In this document: piece after piece, positions 6,483 through 12,196 of the stretch
Numbering within the stretch: the stretch's first letter is position 1
Layout of the letters: every line of letters starts with the position of its first letter
Virus record (IMG/VR): IMGVR_UViG_3300028610_001702
Location: 1-23,171 of that record
Reading direction: 5' to 3' (one strand)
DNA: 23,171 nucleotides
Source: a virus
The notes under the pieces: model-generated
What the model was told of the DNA's origin: nothing
Database searches by the model: none
Seen by the model: only the letters and a program-made list of their open reading frames with translations
Translations under genes and position numbers: made by a program

Positions 6483-7487
6483 GTCGATTTTTAGACTTTT
6501 GTTTTAGGGGACGTTCATAAATAACTTTTTACCCCAAAAACTGCCTAAACCGGGAGGGTGTCCACTTTTGTCCATACTACAATGTAACACCAACTAAAAA
6601 GGATGATTTTTGTATTTTTTCTAAAATGAAAGATTTTATAAATAAAACAGGTATTTATCAAACTACCAAAATAATATAATAAAATTAGGATGTTAAATGT
6701 GGGTCTGTCTTTATCAGTTTAATGTAAACTTTTTTTTAAAAATGACTCAAAATTTTATAATAAAATCAAGCTATTAAAAAGTAGGTGACAAAAATTGTCA
6801 CTTTTAAAGATTATCAACTTTTTTTCCTTCGTAACATTTCAATTTTATTTCATATTTTAAAAAAAGTGACAATTTACGTCAAGATGGTGTTACAACCGAA
6901 TTCAATGATTCCGCACACTTACAAGAATTTGTAACACCAAAAATTGTTGAAATGTTACAAACTATTTCTAATGATTTCAGATAGATATGCACAGGTTGTA
7001 ACACCAGTAACATTACGTTGAGTTTGTTTTAAAAAATTAAAAAGTCGAGGTTGAAATTTTCGAACATTTTTTTTATTTCTGTATTTTTTTACGTGTTACA
7101 ATGTTACAAAACGCTGGAACTATTTGTTTTCTTTATATATAGGGAATAACAGACGAAAAAATCCAAATGTTACAGTTACACCTTAAACCTGCGTAAGTAT
7201 TACGGATAGTTTGTAACACCATTTTTTTGTGAAGTGTTACAAACTACATTTTTGTAAGATTGATTTTTAAATCTGTAAAATCATTACTGAAATTTAAAAA
7301 TGTTTTTTTCAGCTAAAATTTGCCTGAAGATGGTCAAAAAAGGTTAAAATTGTTGTGAAATCTCACCAATACTAAAAGACCCCTCGTAAACCCGCTGTGG
7401 TAAAGGTTGTAGGCGTTTCTCGTCCATTGGTTTTTTTATTGGTCTATGTTTCCCCTATATATAAAGGATTTTTTGCGAAGGTGCATA
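6483..7487. other. Non-coding, repeat-rich region; candidate replication origin
   Basis: About 1 kb without a credible gene, closed by intrinsic terminators on both sides, with transcription on each side running toward it and stopping. It is very AT-rich, with many T and A runs. It holds the TTGT(A/C)AC array described separately. A less AT-rich stretch at about 7375-7430 has no reading frame; it could belong to a small RNA ending at the 7488 terminator, but no promoter is convincing. Position next to Prim-Pol, direct and inverted iterons, AT-rich tracts and insulation from transcription together suggest an origin of replication. This is inference. Confidence 0.55.
6583..7246. repeat. Iteron-like array of TTGT(A/C)AC sites
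   Basis: Sites with the core TGTAACA or its complement TGTTACA occur at about 6583, 6831, 6890, 6930, 6953, 6997, 7007, 7093, 7102, 7168, 7175, 7212 and 7235. Four share the longer form TGTAACACCA (6583, 6930, 6997, 7212) and one its complement (6885). The closely related GTGACAA forms a perfect inverted repeat at 6785-6801 and recurs at 6866. Two pairs form long inverted repeats: 6928-6936 with 6953-6961, and a perfect 13-base pair, TAGTTTGTAACAC at 7207-7219 with its complement at 7234-7246. Such arrays are bound by initiator or regulator proteins; the binding protein here is unknown. Confidence 0.7.
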
Positions 7488-7523
7488 AAAAAGGGGATGT
7501 CAAATAATTGACATCCCCTTTTT
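7488..7523 (-). terminator. Intrinsic terminator, probably bidirectional
   Basis: GGGGATGTCAA at 7493-7503 pairs perfectly with 7508-7518 around the loop ATAA, and is flanked by A5 on the left and T5 on the right, so it can act in both directions. On the minus strand it begins two bases after the stop of the last small gene and therefore ends the long leftward operon. On the plus strand it would end any transcript leaving the origin region. Confidence 0.9.
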
Positions 7524-7525
7524 CT

Positions 7526-7621
7526 TTACAGGTGATAAAAGAAAACGTTCCTTACGATCAGAACCGCGATACAGAATAGTATTATGATCCAGATAATCCG
7601 TTCAAAGTGTTTGGTCTTCAT
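7526..7621 (-). CDS. Small membrane protein, 31 aa
   Basis: A 31-codon gene starts at ATG 7621 with AAGGAGG seven bases upstream. The product is a short basic head (MKTKHFER), one hydrophobic helix (IIWIIILFCIAVLIV) and a short tail, that is, a single-pass inner-membrane micropeptide with its N-terminus likely inside. It overlaps the end of the ribbon-helix-helix gene by 20 bases and is the last gene before the terminator. The strong ribosome site and a composition unlike chance translation support it as real. Function unknown; single-pass phage micropeptides include lysis, exclusion and toxin proteins. Confidence 0.6.
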   Translation of the reverse strand: MKTKHFERIIWIIILFCIAVLIVRNVFFYHL

Positions 7622-7775
7622 CTTCAACCTCCTTATCAAATATTTCATAGCAGAGTACTGTAACCATATTTGAAAGAGATCGGTGTTCCTCCTTGGCACG
7701 TTCCCTTAATTTGGATAATAGTGAATCAGGTATCGAGATCTGAACCTGTTTTGTGATACCGCTTCGTTTAACCAT
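7602..7775 (-). CDS. Ribbon-helix-helix (CopG/Arc-type) DNA-binding protein, 57 aa
   Basis: A 57-residue protein starts at ATG 7775, behind AAGGAGGTGGTGTAA. KQVQISIPDSLLSKLRERAK (residues 9-28) is the typical strand plus first helix of ribbon-helix-helix repressors, with alternating residues on the strand to contact DNA. RSLSNMVTVLCYEIF is the second helix after the turn. The tail is acidic (KEVEDEDQTL). Such proteins act as dimers and repress their own operons. It could control the leftward operon or bind the repeat region to its left. It is shorter than many annotation cut-offs and easy to miss. Confidence 0.8.
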   Translation of the reverse strand: MVKRSGITKQVQISIPDSLLSKLRERAKEEHRSLSNMVTVLCYEIFDKEVEDEDQTL

Positions 7776-7788
7776 TTACACCACCTCC

Positions 7789-8283
7789 TTATTCCTCACA
7801 TTCGACTTTCATCACTTCTTCAAATTTGCCTGTACCGACTTTCTTACAGTGTCGTGAATTACCAAACCATACTCGAAGTAAGAACTCTGGATAGATTACA
7901 GGGCTGTTACTTTCTTCACCCATGTATTTATCTTTGAACTTAAATCGCCAGCCCTTCCATCCTATTTCGATATAGTCACCTTCTTTTATGAATTCAAATT
8001 TAGCGGAATCTTTTAATTCTTCAACAATCCAACCGATATCTTTAATGATTTTATCATCCGGTGCAAGATAAAGGTTTAGAGACAATGCGTTAATAGTACC
8101 GGAGTTAAGGGCAAAGGTTAAATCCGAATGTCTTTTATTACCATCATGTTGATGATTTTCGGAAAACTTCTCAGCGTACTCATGAACGATCTCAAATAGT
8201 GGTTCATACCGTTTAATTAGTTTCACGGTCTCAGCGTGTCGTTCAAACTCCTCTTTTAAGACTTTTTCATAAGTTAACATCAT
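7789..8283 (-). CDS. Hypothetical protein, 164 aa
   Basis: A 164-residue soluble, acidic protein starts at tandem ATG codons (8283 or 8280) after AAAGGAGAAAA, overlapping the upstream stop (ATGA). The N-terminal half is helical (YEKVLKEEFERHAETVKLIK, then EPLFEIVHEYAEKF). The C-terminal half alternates strands and turns (EFIKEGDYIEIGWKGWRFKF) and ends in a Cys/His-poor acidic tail. HQHDGNKRHSDL near residue 45 could be a metal or active site but matches nothing I recognise. It belongs to the leftward operon of small genes. Function unknown. Confidence 0.7.
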   Translation of the reverse strand: MMLTYEKVLKEEFERHAETVKLIKRYEPLFEIVHEYAEKFSENHQHDGNKRHSDLTFALNSGTINALSLNLYLAPDDKIIKDIGWIVEELKDSAKFEFIKEGDYIEIGWKGWRFKFKDKYMGEESNSPVIYPEFLLRVWFGNSRHCKKVGTGKFEEVMKVECEE

Positions 8284-8489
8284 TTTTTCTCCTTTCGCCT
8301 TGATGGCGGTACACGTATTTGAGTTTTATCCTTATCGTGTTGATGTTTCAGCCGGTAGACTCTACCATGCGGATAACACCGGGTTATGTGTTTTGGAGAT
8401 TTAGTTTCGACAAGCCGTTTCTTAAGACGCTTGCCGCAATCACGACAAACCTTATCGGACAGCTCAGTATGTTTATGACTTTTTTTCAT
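8280..8489 (-). CDS. Small basic zinc-binding protein, 69 aa
   Basis: I place the start at the ATG at 8489 (MKKSHKHTELSDKVCRDC), which has GGAGGTGCTCG immediately upstream; the frame extends to 8573 but that part overlies the upstream gene. Seen: C-x2-C at CRDCGKRL, then HITRC, with several other His residues, so a small zinc ribbon is plausible. Both ends are strongly basic, ending RVPPSRRKEKK, which fits nucleic-acid or ribosome binding. It overlaps both neighbours slightly. No family is recognised. Confidence 0.65.
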   Translation of the reverse strand: MKKSHKHTELSDKVCRDCGKRLKKRLVETKSPKHITRCYPHGRVYRLKHQHDKDKTQIRVPPSRRKEKK

Positions 8490-8715
8490 CGAGCACCTCC
8501 AATTGTTTTGTGAGCCACGGTTCGAGTATTCCGTTAACTTTTTTCCATATTTCATGTGGGATAAAACAGCCAATGGCTTCCTTCAGGTTATCTTCGATTT
8601 GAAGCATGAGGGCTCCCTTTGTACCTTTTAGGTATGCTTCATGCATTTTTTTCTGAAGGGGTTTTAATATCCTCTGCTGTCCATTGGATAGTTTGAATCT
8701 GATCTCAATACTCAT
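8473..8715 (-). CDS. Hypothetical protein, 80 aa
   Basis: The gene begins at ATG 8715 behind GGAGGTGCACT. The 80-residue product is soluble and mostly helical after a short N-terminal strand (SIEIRFKLSNGQQRI). It includes LQKKMHEAYLKGTKGALMLQ and a C-terminal WKKVNGILEPWLTKQLEVL. No motif is recognised. It overlaps the downstream zinc-binding gene by 17 bases, in keeping with operon packing. Function unknown. Confidence 0.65.
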   Translation of the reverse strand: MSIEIRFKLSNGQQRILKPLQKKMHEAYLKGTKGALMLQIEDNLKEAIGCFIPHEIWKKVNGILEPWLTKQLEVLDEKKS

Positions 8716-8728
8716 AGTGCACCTCCTT

Positions 8729-8905
8729 TTATTTAATATATACCGGTAGTGATCTGTTATAGATAGACACCCCGCCTACCTTAACAATATCCACTTTTGT
8801 CGTTGAATCCGCATGTACCGGTGTAATCACAAATGGTTTTATGGTTATCCATATAAGACATATTGCGATCACGGTTAATATGAATTTTGTGTATAAGTCA
8901 TGCAC
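8729..8905 (-). CDS. Small exported or membrane protein, 58 aa
   Basis: I choose GTG at 8905, eight bases after GGAGG; a GTG at 8914 lies inside that ribosome site and cannot be used. The product has a short polar head (HDLYTKF), a hydrophobic helix (ILTVIAICLIWITIKPFVI), a possible cleavage point after PVHA, and a short mature part (DSTTKVDIVKVGGVSIYNRS...). The VxIVxVGG...LPV tail is a pattern I have met in small exported proteins of mobile elements, without known function. If cleaved, about 25 residues would be released; otherwise it is a membrane anchor. Confidence 0.65.
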   Translation of the reverse strand: MHDLYTKFILTVIAICLIWITIKPFVITPVHADSTTKVDIVKVGGVSIYNRSLPVYIK

Positions 8906-8919
8906 GTTTGTCACCTCCT

Positions 8920-9060
8920 TTATAAAGTTATTTCCGAGATCCGTTTCTCTATAGCTACAGCCTTTTTGAACAGTCTTTTTTTCTTGATCAGACTTTTTTC
9001 TTTTTCATACTTATCCTCGATCTTTTTGAACAGCCGTTTTAGCTTCGTTAGTTCATTCAT
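8920..9060 (-). CDS. Small basic helical protein, 46 aa
   Basis: A 46-codon gene starts at ATG 9060 with AAAAGGAGG eight bases upstream, and its ATG overlaps the preceding TGA. The product is nearly all Lys, Glu, Arg, Leu and Ile and should form one long coiled-coil-like helix. A short internal repeat is visible: KRLFKKIED and KRLFKKAVA. No membrane or zinc features. It could bind nucleic acid or a partner by coiled coil; function unknown. Confidence 0.6.
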   Translation of the reverse strand: MNELTKLKRLFKKIEDKYEKEKSLIKKKRLFKKAVAIEKRISEITL

Positions 9061-9272
9061 TCTGTGTGCCTCCTTTTAAAAAACCATAATCCATGACAAG
9101 AAGAACGAATATATTTGAGACATCCTTTATCGCCAATTTTTGCTTTTTTGTTTCGAGTCCATCCTGTTAGCCATAAAAAAGTTCTGAGTGTTTGATGTGG
9201 CTTTTCCCAAGCATAAAGCTGATCACCATTTTCGGCTATTTCTTTTAATGTAACATTTTTAATTAGTTTCAT
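9057..9272 (-). CDS. Small basic hypothetical protein, 71 aa
   Basis: The ATG at 9272 is preferred; a TTG at 9284 sits too close to GGAGG. The product is 71 residues, basic and aromatic-rich, with KEIAENGDQLYAWEKPHQ and WLTGWTRNKKAKIGDKGCL and a basic end (WFFKRRHTE). The GDKG turn suggests a small beta-barrel-like fold, but no family is recognised. It is the first gene after the hairpin array and, unlike the genes before it, overlaps its downstream neighbour by four bases with no hairpin between them. Confidence 0.6.
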   Translation of the reverse strand: MKLIKNVTLKEIAENGDQLYAWEKPHQTLRTFLWLTGWTRNKKAKIGDKGCLKYIRSSCHGLWFFKRRHTE

Positions 9273-9304
9273 TTTCCTCTTCAAACCTCCTTTTTTACGG
9301 TTAA

Positions 9305-9365
9305 TATTAAACGCTCAATCTGCCCCTGAGTCCTCCAATTTCAGGAGCATGGTGAGGGTTTAATA
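9305..9365 (-). repeat. Intercistronic hairpin 9, GGAGGAC-loop type
   Basis: Inner arms 9322-9329 and 9341-9348 pair fully in the minus-strand RNA with one G-U pair, enclosing an 11-base loop that reads AATTGGAGGAC on that strand. An outer perfect 8-bp stem (TATTAAAC, 9305-9312 with 9358-9365) encloses it. It lies just after the 154-residue gene. The same inner stem and loop occur at 10182-10212. Confidence 0.75.
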
Positions 9366-9382
9366 AAATCTATAGTACGACA

Positions 9383-9847
9383 TTAGCCCCAAGAAGTAGC
9401 TTTATATTCATCGGTTTCGGTAATGATATCGTAAGCTAAAGCGTCACAAATTTTTTCAAGTTTTTTAAACAGATCAGTTTCCGGCACATCTCCTTCGTTA
9501 CATTGATATATCAAACATCGAATATTAGCGAATAGTTGATATTGATTTTCCATCGGTAAACAGGACTCGTATTTATAGTCATAACCGTCATTGATTCCAT
9601 CCTCATACCGTTGGCTAATTGCTTCGAGATTCATATCATAAAGTTGTCGAGCAAAAACGGCAGCTTTTGCTTGTATGTTAGGATGTAATACACGGCTACC
9701 GTTATCGTTTTCAATAACCCTGAGTGTTAATATAAATTTTGAAGCATGGGCAGTTGCAGAAAAAGCAAATGGGTCTTGATCAGCATAAGAAGCTAATGTT
9801 TCGGCTATCTCATTAAATAATTTTGCATCACATAAAAATGCACTCAT
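9383..9847 (-). CDS. Conserved mobile-element protein of the MSAFLCD... type, 154 aa
   Basis: The sequence starts MSAFLCDAKLFNEIAETLAS and ends with an acidic DEYKATSWG, with IRCLIYQCNEGDVPETDLFK before the final helices. This start, the YQCNEG-type turn and the x-x-WG end resemble a family of plasmid, prophage and island proteins that I have seen annotated only as hypothetical. No catalytic residues are obvious. The ATG at 9847 follows AAAGAGGTTTATT, a slightly weaker form of the site shared by the array genes. Hairpins lie on both sides. A defence-related or counter-defence role is possible from this company, but is inference. Confidence 0.75.
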   Translation of the reverse strand: MSAFLCDAKLFNEIAETLASYADQDPFAFSATAHASKFILTLRVIENDNGSRVLHPNIQAKAAVFARQLYDMNLEAISQRYEDGINDGYDYKYESCLPMENQYQLFANIRCLIYQCNEGDVPETDLFKKLEKICDALAYDIITETDEYKATSWG

Positions 9848-9874
9848 AATAAACCTCTTTTTGTTTGGTGTTCG

Positions 9875-9927
9875 TTAAGTCCTATCGAGTCCACGAACTT
9901 CGCGAGCTCATGAACTCTAAGGAATTA
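9875..9927 (-). repeat. Intercistronic hairpin 8
   Basis: Arms 9887-9899 and 9905-9917 give 13 continuous base pairs in the minus-strand RNA, three of them G-U, around a five-base loop (CGCGA). In the plus-strand sense the same three positions would be C-A or A-C mismatches. Flanks match the array consensus (TAAGTCCTA ... TAAGGAATTA). The stop codon of the 71-residue gene lies inside the right flank. Confidence 0.8.
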
Positions 9928-10140
9928 AGATAAAAAAACTCTTTTAAATGTTGTCTTGTCAAAGTATGCGGATGAATTGAGTCCGTGTTTGACAGGACGT
10001 TTGCGGTACAGTTCCCAATTATCCCCTGTAGAACGTACACCATAATTTTTCATGGTATCACCAAAAAATTTCATAGTTGATCGAGAGAAAAAGTACGGAT
10101 TTGTTCCATAGGTTAAACGTTTCAATTCTGCTGGTGTCAT
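9925..10140 (-). CDS. Conserved mobile-element protein with FFSRSTMKFFGDTM motif, 71 aa
   Basis: This 71-residue basic protein contains FFSRSTMKFFGDTMKNYG (from about residue 17), WELYRKRPVKHGL and a final SAYFDKTTFKRV. The R-x-T-M-K-F-F-G-D-T-M core is a pattern I recognise from small plasmid and phage proteins of unknown function. Aromatic residues and basic patches suggest a small nucleic-acid-binding fold. ATG 10140 follows AAAGGAGGTAAAATATC. Its stop codon is part of the conserved hairpin flank. Confidence 0.75.
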   Translation of the reverse strand: MTPAELKRLTYGTNPYFFSRSTMKFFGDTMKNYGVRSTGDNWELYRKRPVKHGLNSSAYFDKTTFKRVFLS

Positions 10141-10181
10141 GATATTTTACCTCCTTTTTTTTGATGTTTAAGTCCTTATTC

Positions 10182-10212
10182 ATGCCCCTGAGTCCTCCAC
10201 GTTCAGGAGCAT
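10182..10212 (-). repeat. Intercistronic hairpin 7, GGAGGAC-loop type
   Basis: Arms 10182-10191 and 10203-10212 pair over ten bases in the minus-strand RNA with one G-U, around an 11-base loop reading ACGTGGAGGAC on that strand. Stem and loop end are nearly identical to hairpin 9. It follows the 133-residue gene. Confidence 0.75.
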
Positions 10213-10222
10213 TGATAAAAAT

Positions 10223-10624
10223 TTAAAGATTCTGTTGTAACTTGATGTTTCTTAACCACTTATTAGCGAATGTCGTATGTTCAGACTGTTTTTTCCTGTT
10301 GATTTTCCAATCACCATCGTTGTAGTCATAAAATAGAGACCGTTCATAGATTGGGGGGATTGCCATTTGAAACGACATCGGACAGACTGAACCGTTCTCA
10401 CGTCTTAAAAAAGTCATTTCCGGATCTTGGCAAAGATCACCGTTTTGCTCAAAGTAGTGACACAGGCTGTATTCCGTTCCCATATCATAGGTATTAATCT
10501 TTTCGACTGAGAGCGGCATAAACGATTTGTTACAATTATCGATCTTGGTATGAGATTTGCCTTCCGGGATTGATTCAATAATCTTGTTAAAGATAGTAGT
10601 AGCCGGTTTGCTTAAAGTTCTCAT
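10223..10624 (-). CDS. Conserved mobile-element protein, DUF6908-like, 133 aa
   Basis: A 133-residue protein with LCHYFEQNGDLCQDPEMTFL at about 54-73, then VCPMSFQMAI, and FANKWLRNIKLQQ at the C-terminus. The order 'H-Y-x-x-Q-N-G-D-L-x-x-D-P-E-M', a P-x-x-x-Q strand and a final W-L-x-N-I-K-x-Q helix matches what I remember of the DUF6908 family from plasmids and phages; I cannot verify this here. No biochemical role is known to me. ATG 10624 follows AAAAGGAGGTTTTT, the standard array site. Confidence 0.75.
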   Translation of the reverse strand: MRTLSKPATTIFNKIIESIPEGKSHTKIDNCNKSFMPLSVEKINTYDMGTEYSLCHYFEQNGDLCQDPEMTFLRRENGSVCPMSFQMAIPPIYERSLFYDYNDGDWKINRKKQSEHTTFANKWLRNIKLQQNL

Positions 10625-10658
10625 AAAAACCTCCTTTTAATTAATTGTTAATAAATCA

Positions 10659-10709
10659 TAAATCCTATTGAATCCACAAACCTCGCGAATTGTGGATTCT
10701 AAGGAACTA
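10659..10709 (-). repeat. Intercistronic hairpin 6
   Basis: Perfect 10-bp arms GAATCCACAA (10670-10679) and complement (10690-10699) surround a ten-base loop containing TCGCGA. Outer flanks TAAATCCTATT and CTAAGGAACTA extend the stem through TCCT/AGGA. It starts a few bases after the stop of the 138-residue gene. Confidence 0.82.
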
Positions 10710-10711
10710 TG

Positions 10712-11128
10712 TTAATGATCACCAACTGGCCCTTCTCGATAACCTTCAGATTCAACATACACATCAGGCCGACCCGGAACCGAAGTAACAATTGGTAAGG
10801 TGGCCGTATAATACCGGATAGCTGATAACGTGACATCAAGATCTTTTTTCATGACTCTTTTATAAATCGGTTTTTTCCAATCATCCACATGAGCAACCCT
10901 ATCAAAAGCCGTCTTTAACTCTTTTCTGGTATAACCTTCAAACATAGTTATACCTTTCTTGACCCAGCCGTCATCAAGGTCACAAAGAAAACTATCGATT
11001 ATGGTGATAGCGTTTATAACTTCTTCCTTGATTTTTTTATCGTTATAAAGATGATCTTTAACCCATGTCAGACGTTCAAGCGATTCCCTGATTTCTTTCC
11101 GGGCACGTTCTTTTCTTTTATTAGGCAT
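10712..11128 (-). CDS. Conserved mobile-element protein ending GPVGDH, 138 aa
   Basis: The N-terminus is basic and helical (MPNKRKERARKEIRESLERL). The core reads ITMFEGYTRKELKTAFDRVA, WKKPIYKRV and IRYYTATLP, and the end is SEGYREGPVGDH. The GYTRKEL-x-x-AFD segment and the terminal EGYR-x-GP-x-GDH are strongly motif-like, and I have seen them in short plasmid and phage proteins without a known function. The free C-terminal Asp-His could be a metal ligand; that is speculation. Standard array ribosome site AAAAGGAGGTTGTC precedes ATG 11128. Confidence 0.75.
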   Translation of the reverse strand: MPNKRKERARKEIRESLERLTWVKDHLYNDKKIKEEVINAITIIDSFLCDLDDGWVKKGITMFEGYTRKELKTAFDRVAHVDDWKKPIYKRVMKKDLDVTLSAIRYYTATLPIVTSVPGRPDVYVESEGYREGPVGDH

Positions 11129-11161
11129 GACAACCTCCTTTTAATTAGTTATTAATAATTG

Positions 11162-11213
11162 TAAATCCTATAGAATCCACAACCCTTGCGGAGTCATGGA
11201 CTCTAAGGAATTA
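11162..11213 (-). repeat. Intercistronic hairpin 5
   Basis: Arms 11172-11183 and 11193-11204 form 12 pairs in the minus-strand RNA, three of them G-U. Flanks TAAATCCTA and CTAAGGAATTA match the consensus. The loop region (plus strand CCTTGCGGA) can add two or three further pairs. It follows the 65-residue gene. Confidence 0.8.
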
Positions 11214-11223
11214 CAAGAACCCT

Positions 11224-11421
11224 TTACTTCTTTTCTTCTGGGTACTTGTAAACGTTAACGCCGATAACGACATCACCCTTGCCTGTGTCAAAGGACTGAT
11301 TACCTCTTGTGGAAGCAAGTACAATAGTTTTCCCGGATTTAGAAGGACTGCCCTTCTTCTTAAGGTCAACCGTGATAGTCATTACGTTCTTTTCATCAAT
11401 AGCGACTTTAACATTATCCAT
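11224..11421 (-). CDS. Conserved small protein with SKSGKT motif, 65 aa
   Basis: A 65-residue beta-rich protein: TITVDLKKKGSPSKSGKTIV, then LASTRGNQSF and DVVIGVNVYKYP. The K-x-G-x-S-K-S-G-K-T-x-x-x-A-S-T-x-G-N pattern recurs in small plasmid and phage proteins. It superficially recalls a P-loop, but the protein is far too short for an NTPase and lacks the usual lead-in strand, so SKSGKT is more likely a surface turn, perhaps for DNA or phosphate contact. ATG 11421 follows AGGGAGGTTTTATT. Confidence 0.75.
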   Translation of the reverse strand: MDNVKVAIDEKNVMTITVDLKKKGSPSKSGKTIVLASTRGNQSFDTGKGDVVIGVNVYKYPEEKK

Positions 11422-11453
11422 AATAAAACCTCCCTAATATAAAATAGTTGTGA

Positions 11454-11519
11454 AAGCTTTATAGCCCTCATTGTGTACACGAACTGTGTAATTCGTGTAC
11501 ACTGGCGGGTTACAAGCTT
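11454..11519 (-). repeat. Intercistronic hairpin 4, divergent in sequence
   Basis: Perfect 11-bp arms GTGTACACGAA (11473-11483) and complement (11492-11502) with an eight-base loop. Outer AAGCTT arms (11454-11459, 11514-11519), plus CCC/GGG pairs near 11465 and 11507, lengthen the structure. Sequence differs from the others but place and shape are the same, and the stop codon of the 88-residue gene lies in the outer stem. Confidence 0.78.
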
Positions 11520-11776
11520 AGAAGTGGTATGTTTTCAATGAATCGATCTCCATCCTCTTGTAAAGCCTCATCATAAAGTTTTGAAATAGTTCTCTGACGA
11601 AGTTTCATCGGTAACTGCATTTCAATAACCATATTCATCATCGATTGAATGTTTTTTCTGATTTCTGGACACTTTGGAGAACAATTATCGAGTTGTTGCC
11701 CAAACGTTGATTCTAATAGACTTAATTTTTCCTCGATCACGTAAATGGCTTCAATTATGTCATTAAAATTTTCCAT
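11510..11776 (-). CDS. Hypothetical helical protein, 88 aa
   Basis: An acidic, fully helical 88-residue protein. Residues 1-26 (ENFNDIIEAIYVIEEKLSLL) would form an amphipathic helix. A central CSPKC pair (about 32-36) could bind metal or form a disulfide. A second helix follows (IRKNIQSMMNMVIEM). No family is recognised. ATG 11776 follows AAAAGGAGGTTTTGAC, the array's standard site, and a hairpin lies on each side. Function unknown. Confidence 0.7.
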   Translation of the reverse strand: MENFNDIIEAIYVIEEKLSLLESTFGQQLDNCSPKCPEIRKNIQSMMNMVIEMQLPMKLRQRTISKLYDEALQEDGDRFIENIPLLSL

Positions 11777-11813
11777 GTCAAAACCTCCTTTTGTTTGTTA
11801 ATATTAGCATTCA

Positions 11814-11866
11814 TAAATCCTATTGAATCCATGAACTCTACGAAATTCATGGATTCTAAGGAATTA
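11814..11866 (-). repeat. Intercistronic hairpin 3
   Basis: Perfect 11-bp arms GAATCCATGAA (11825-11835) and complement (11846-11856) with a ten-base loop, inside the consensus flanks TAAATCCTATT and CTAAGGAATTA. It begins about 16 bases after the stop of the zinc-ribbon gene. Confidence 0.82.
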
Positions 11867-11882
11867 AGAATTTTAGACTTTA

Positions 11883-12116
11883 TTAGTCCTTTACACATGA
11901 TCCATCGTCATTGTGTACTATCCATGCCTGATTACAGTTAGGACAGTATTTACTATCTTTTTCTTCTCTCCGGCAGATTACACACTTTTTACCGACTTTT
12001 GTTACGTGTCTTCGACCACACTCGCACTTTACTATCCCGAATGGGTTTTTATTAAAGGATCTTTCAACCTCACCAGCTCCGCTTATAGTGTTTCTTTCCC
12101 TTGTATTAGCCTTCAT
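11883..12116 (-). CDS. Small zinc-ribbon protein, 77 aa
   Basis: A 77-residue protein with an N-terminal disordered part (MKANTRERNTISGAG) and a Cys-rich remainder: IVKCECGRRHVTKVGKKCVI continuing to CRRE, which is C-x-C ... C-x2-C, then CPNC and a final C. These give one or two zinc ribbons, as in many small nucleic-acid-binding or adaptor proteins. ATG 12116 follows AAAAGGAGGTTTTACC. Which partner it binds is unknown. A plus-strand frame in this place is a shadow. Confidence 0.75.
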   Translation of the reverse strand: MKANTRERNTISGAGEVERSFNKNPFGIVKCECGRRHVTKVGKKCVICRREEKDSKYCPNCNQAWIVHNDDGSCVKD

Positions 12117-12144
12117 GGTAAAACCTCCTTTTGTTTAGCGTTTA

Positions 12145-12196
12145 TAAATCCTATTGAGCTCACGAATCCGGCAGATTCATGAACTCTAAGGAACTA
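12145..12196 (-). repeat. Intercistronic hairpin 2
   Basis: Arms 12156-12168 and 12174-12186 make 13 pairs in the minus-strand RNA, two of them G-U, around the five-base loop TGCCG. In plus-strand sense both would be C-A mismatches. Consensus flanks TAAATCCTATT and CTAAGGAACTA are present; the TAG stop of the HNH gene forms the end of the right flank. Confidence 0.82.

Noticed and set aside
7375-7487. Small RNA gene before the 7488 terminator
   Set aside because: A less AT-rich stretch and a terminator are present, but no convincing promoter, so it is only mentioned within the non-coding region entry.
11272-11345. Walker A NTPase in the 65-residue SKSGKT protein
   Set aside because: The protein is too short for a P-loop fold and lacks Walker B; the motif is more likely a surface turn.
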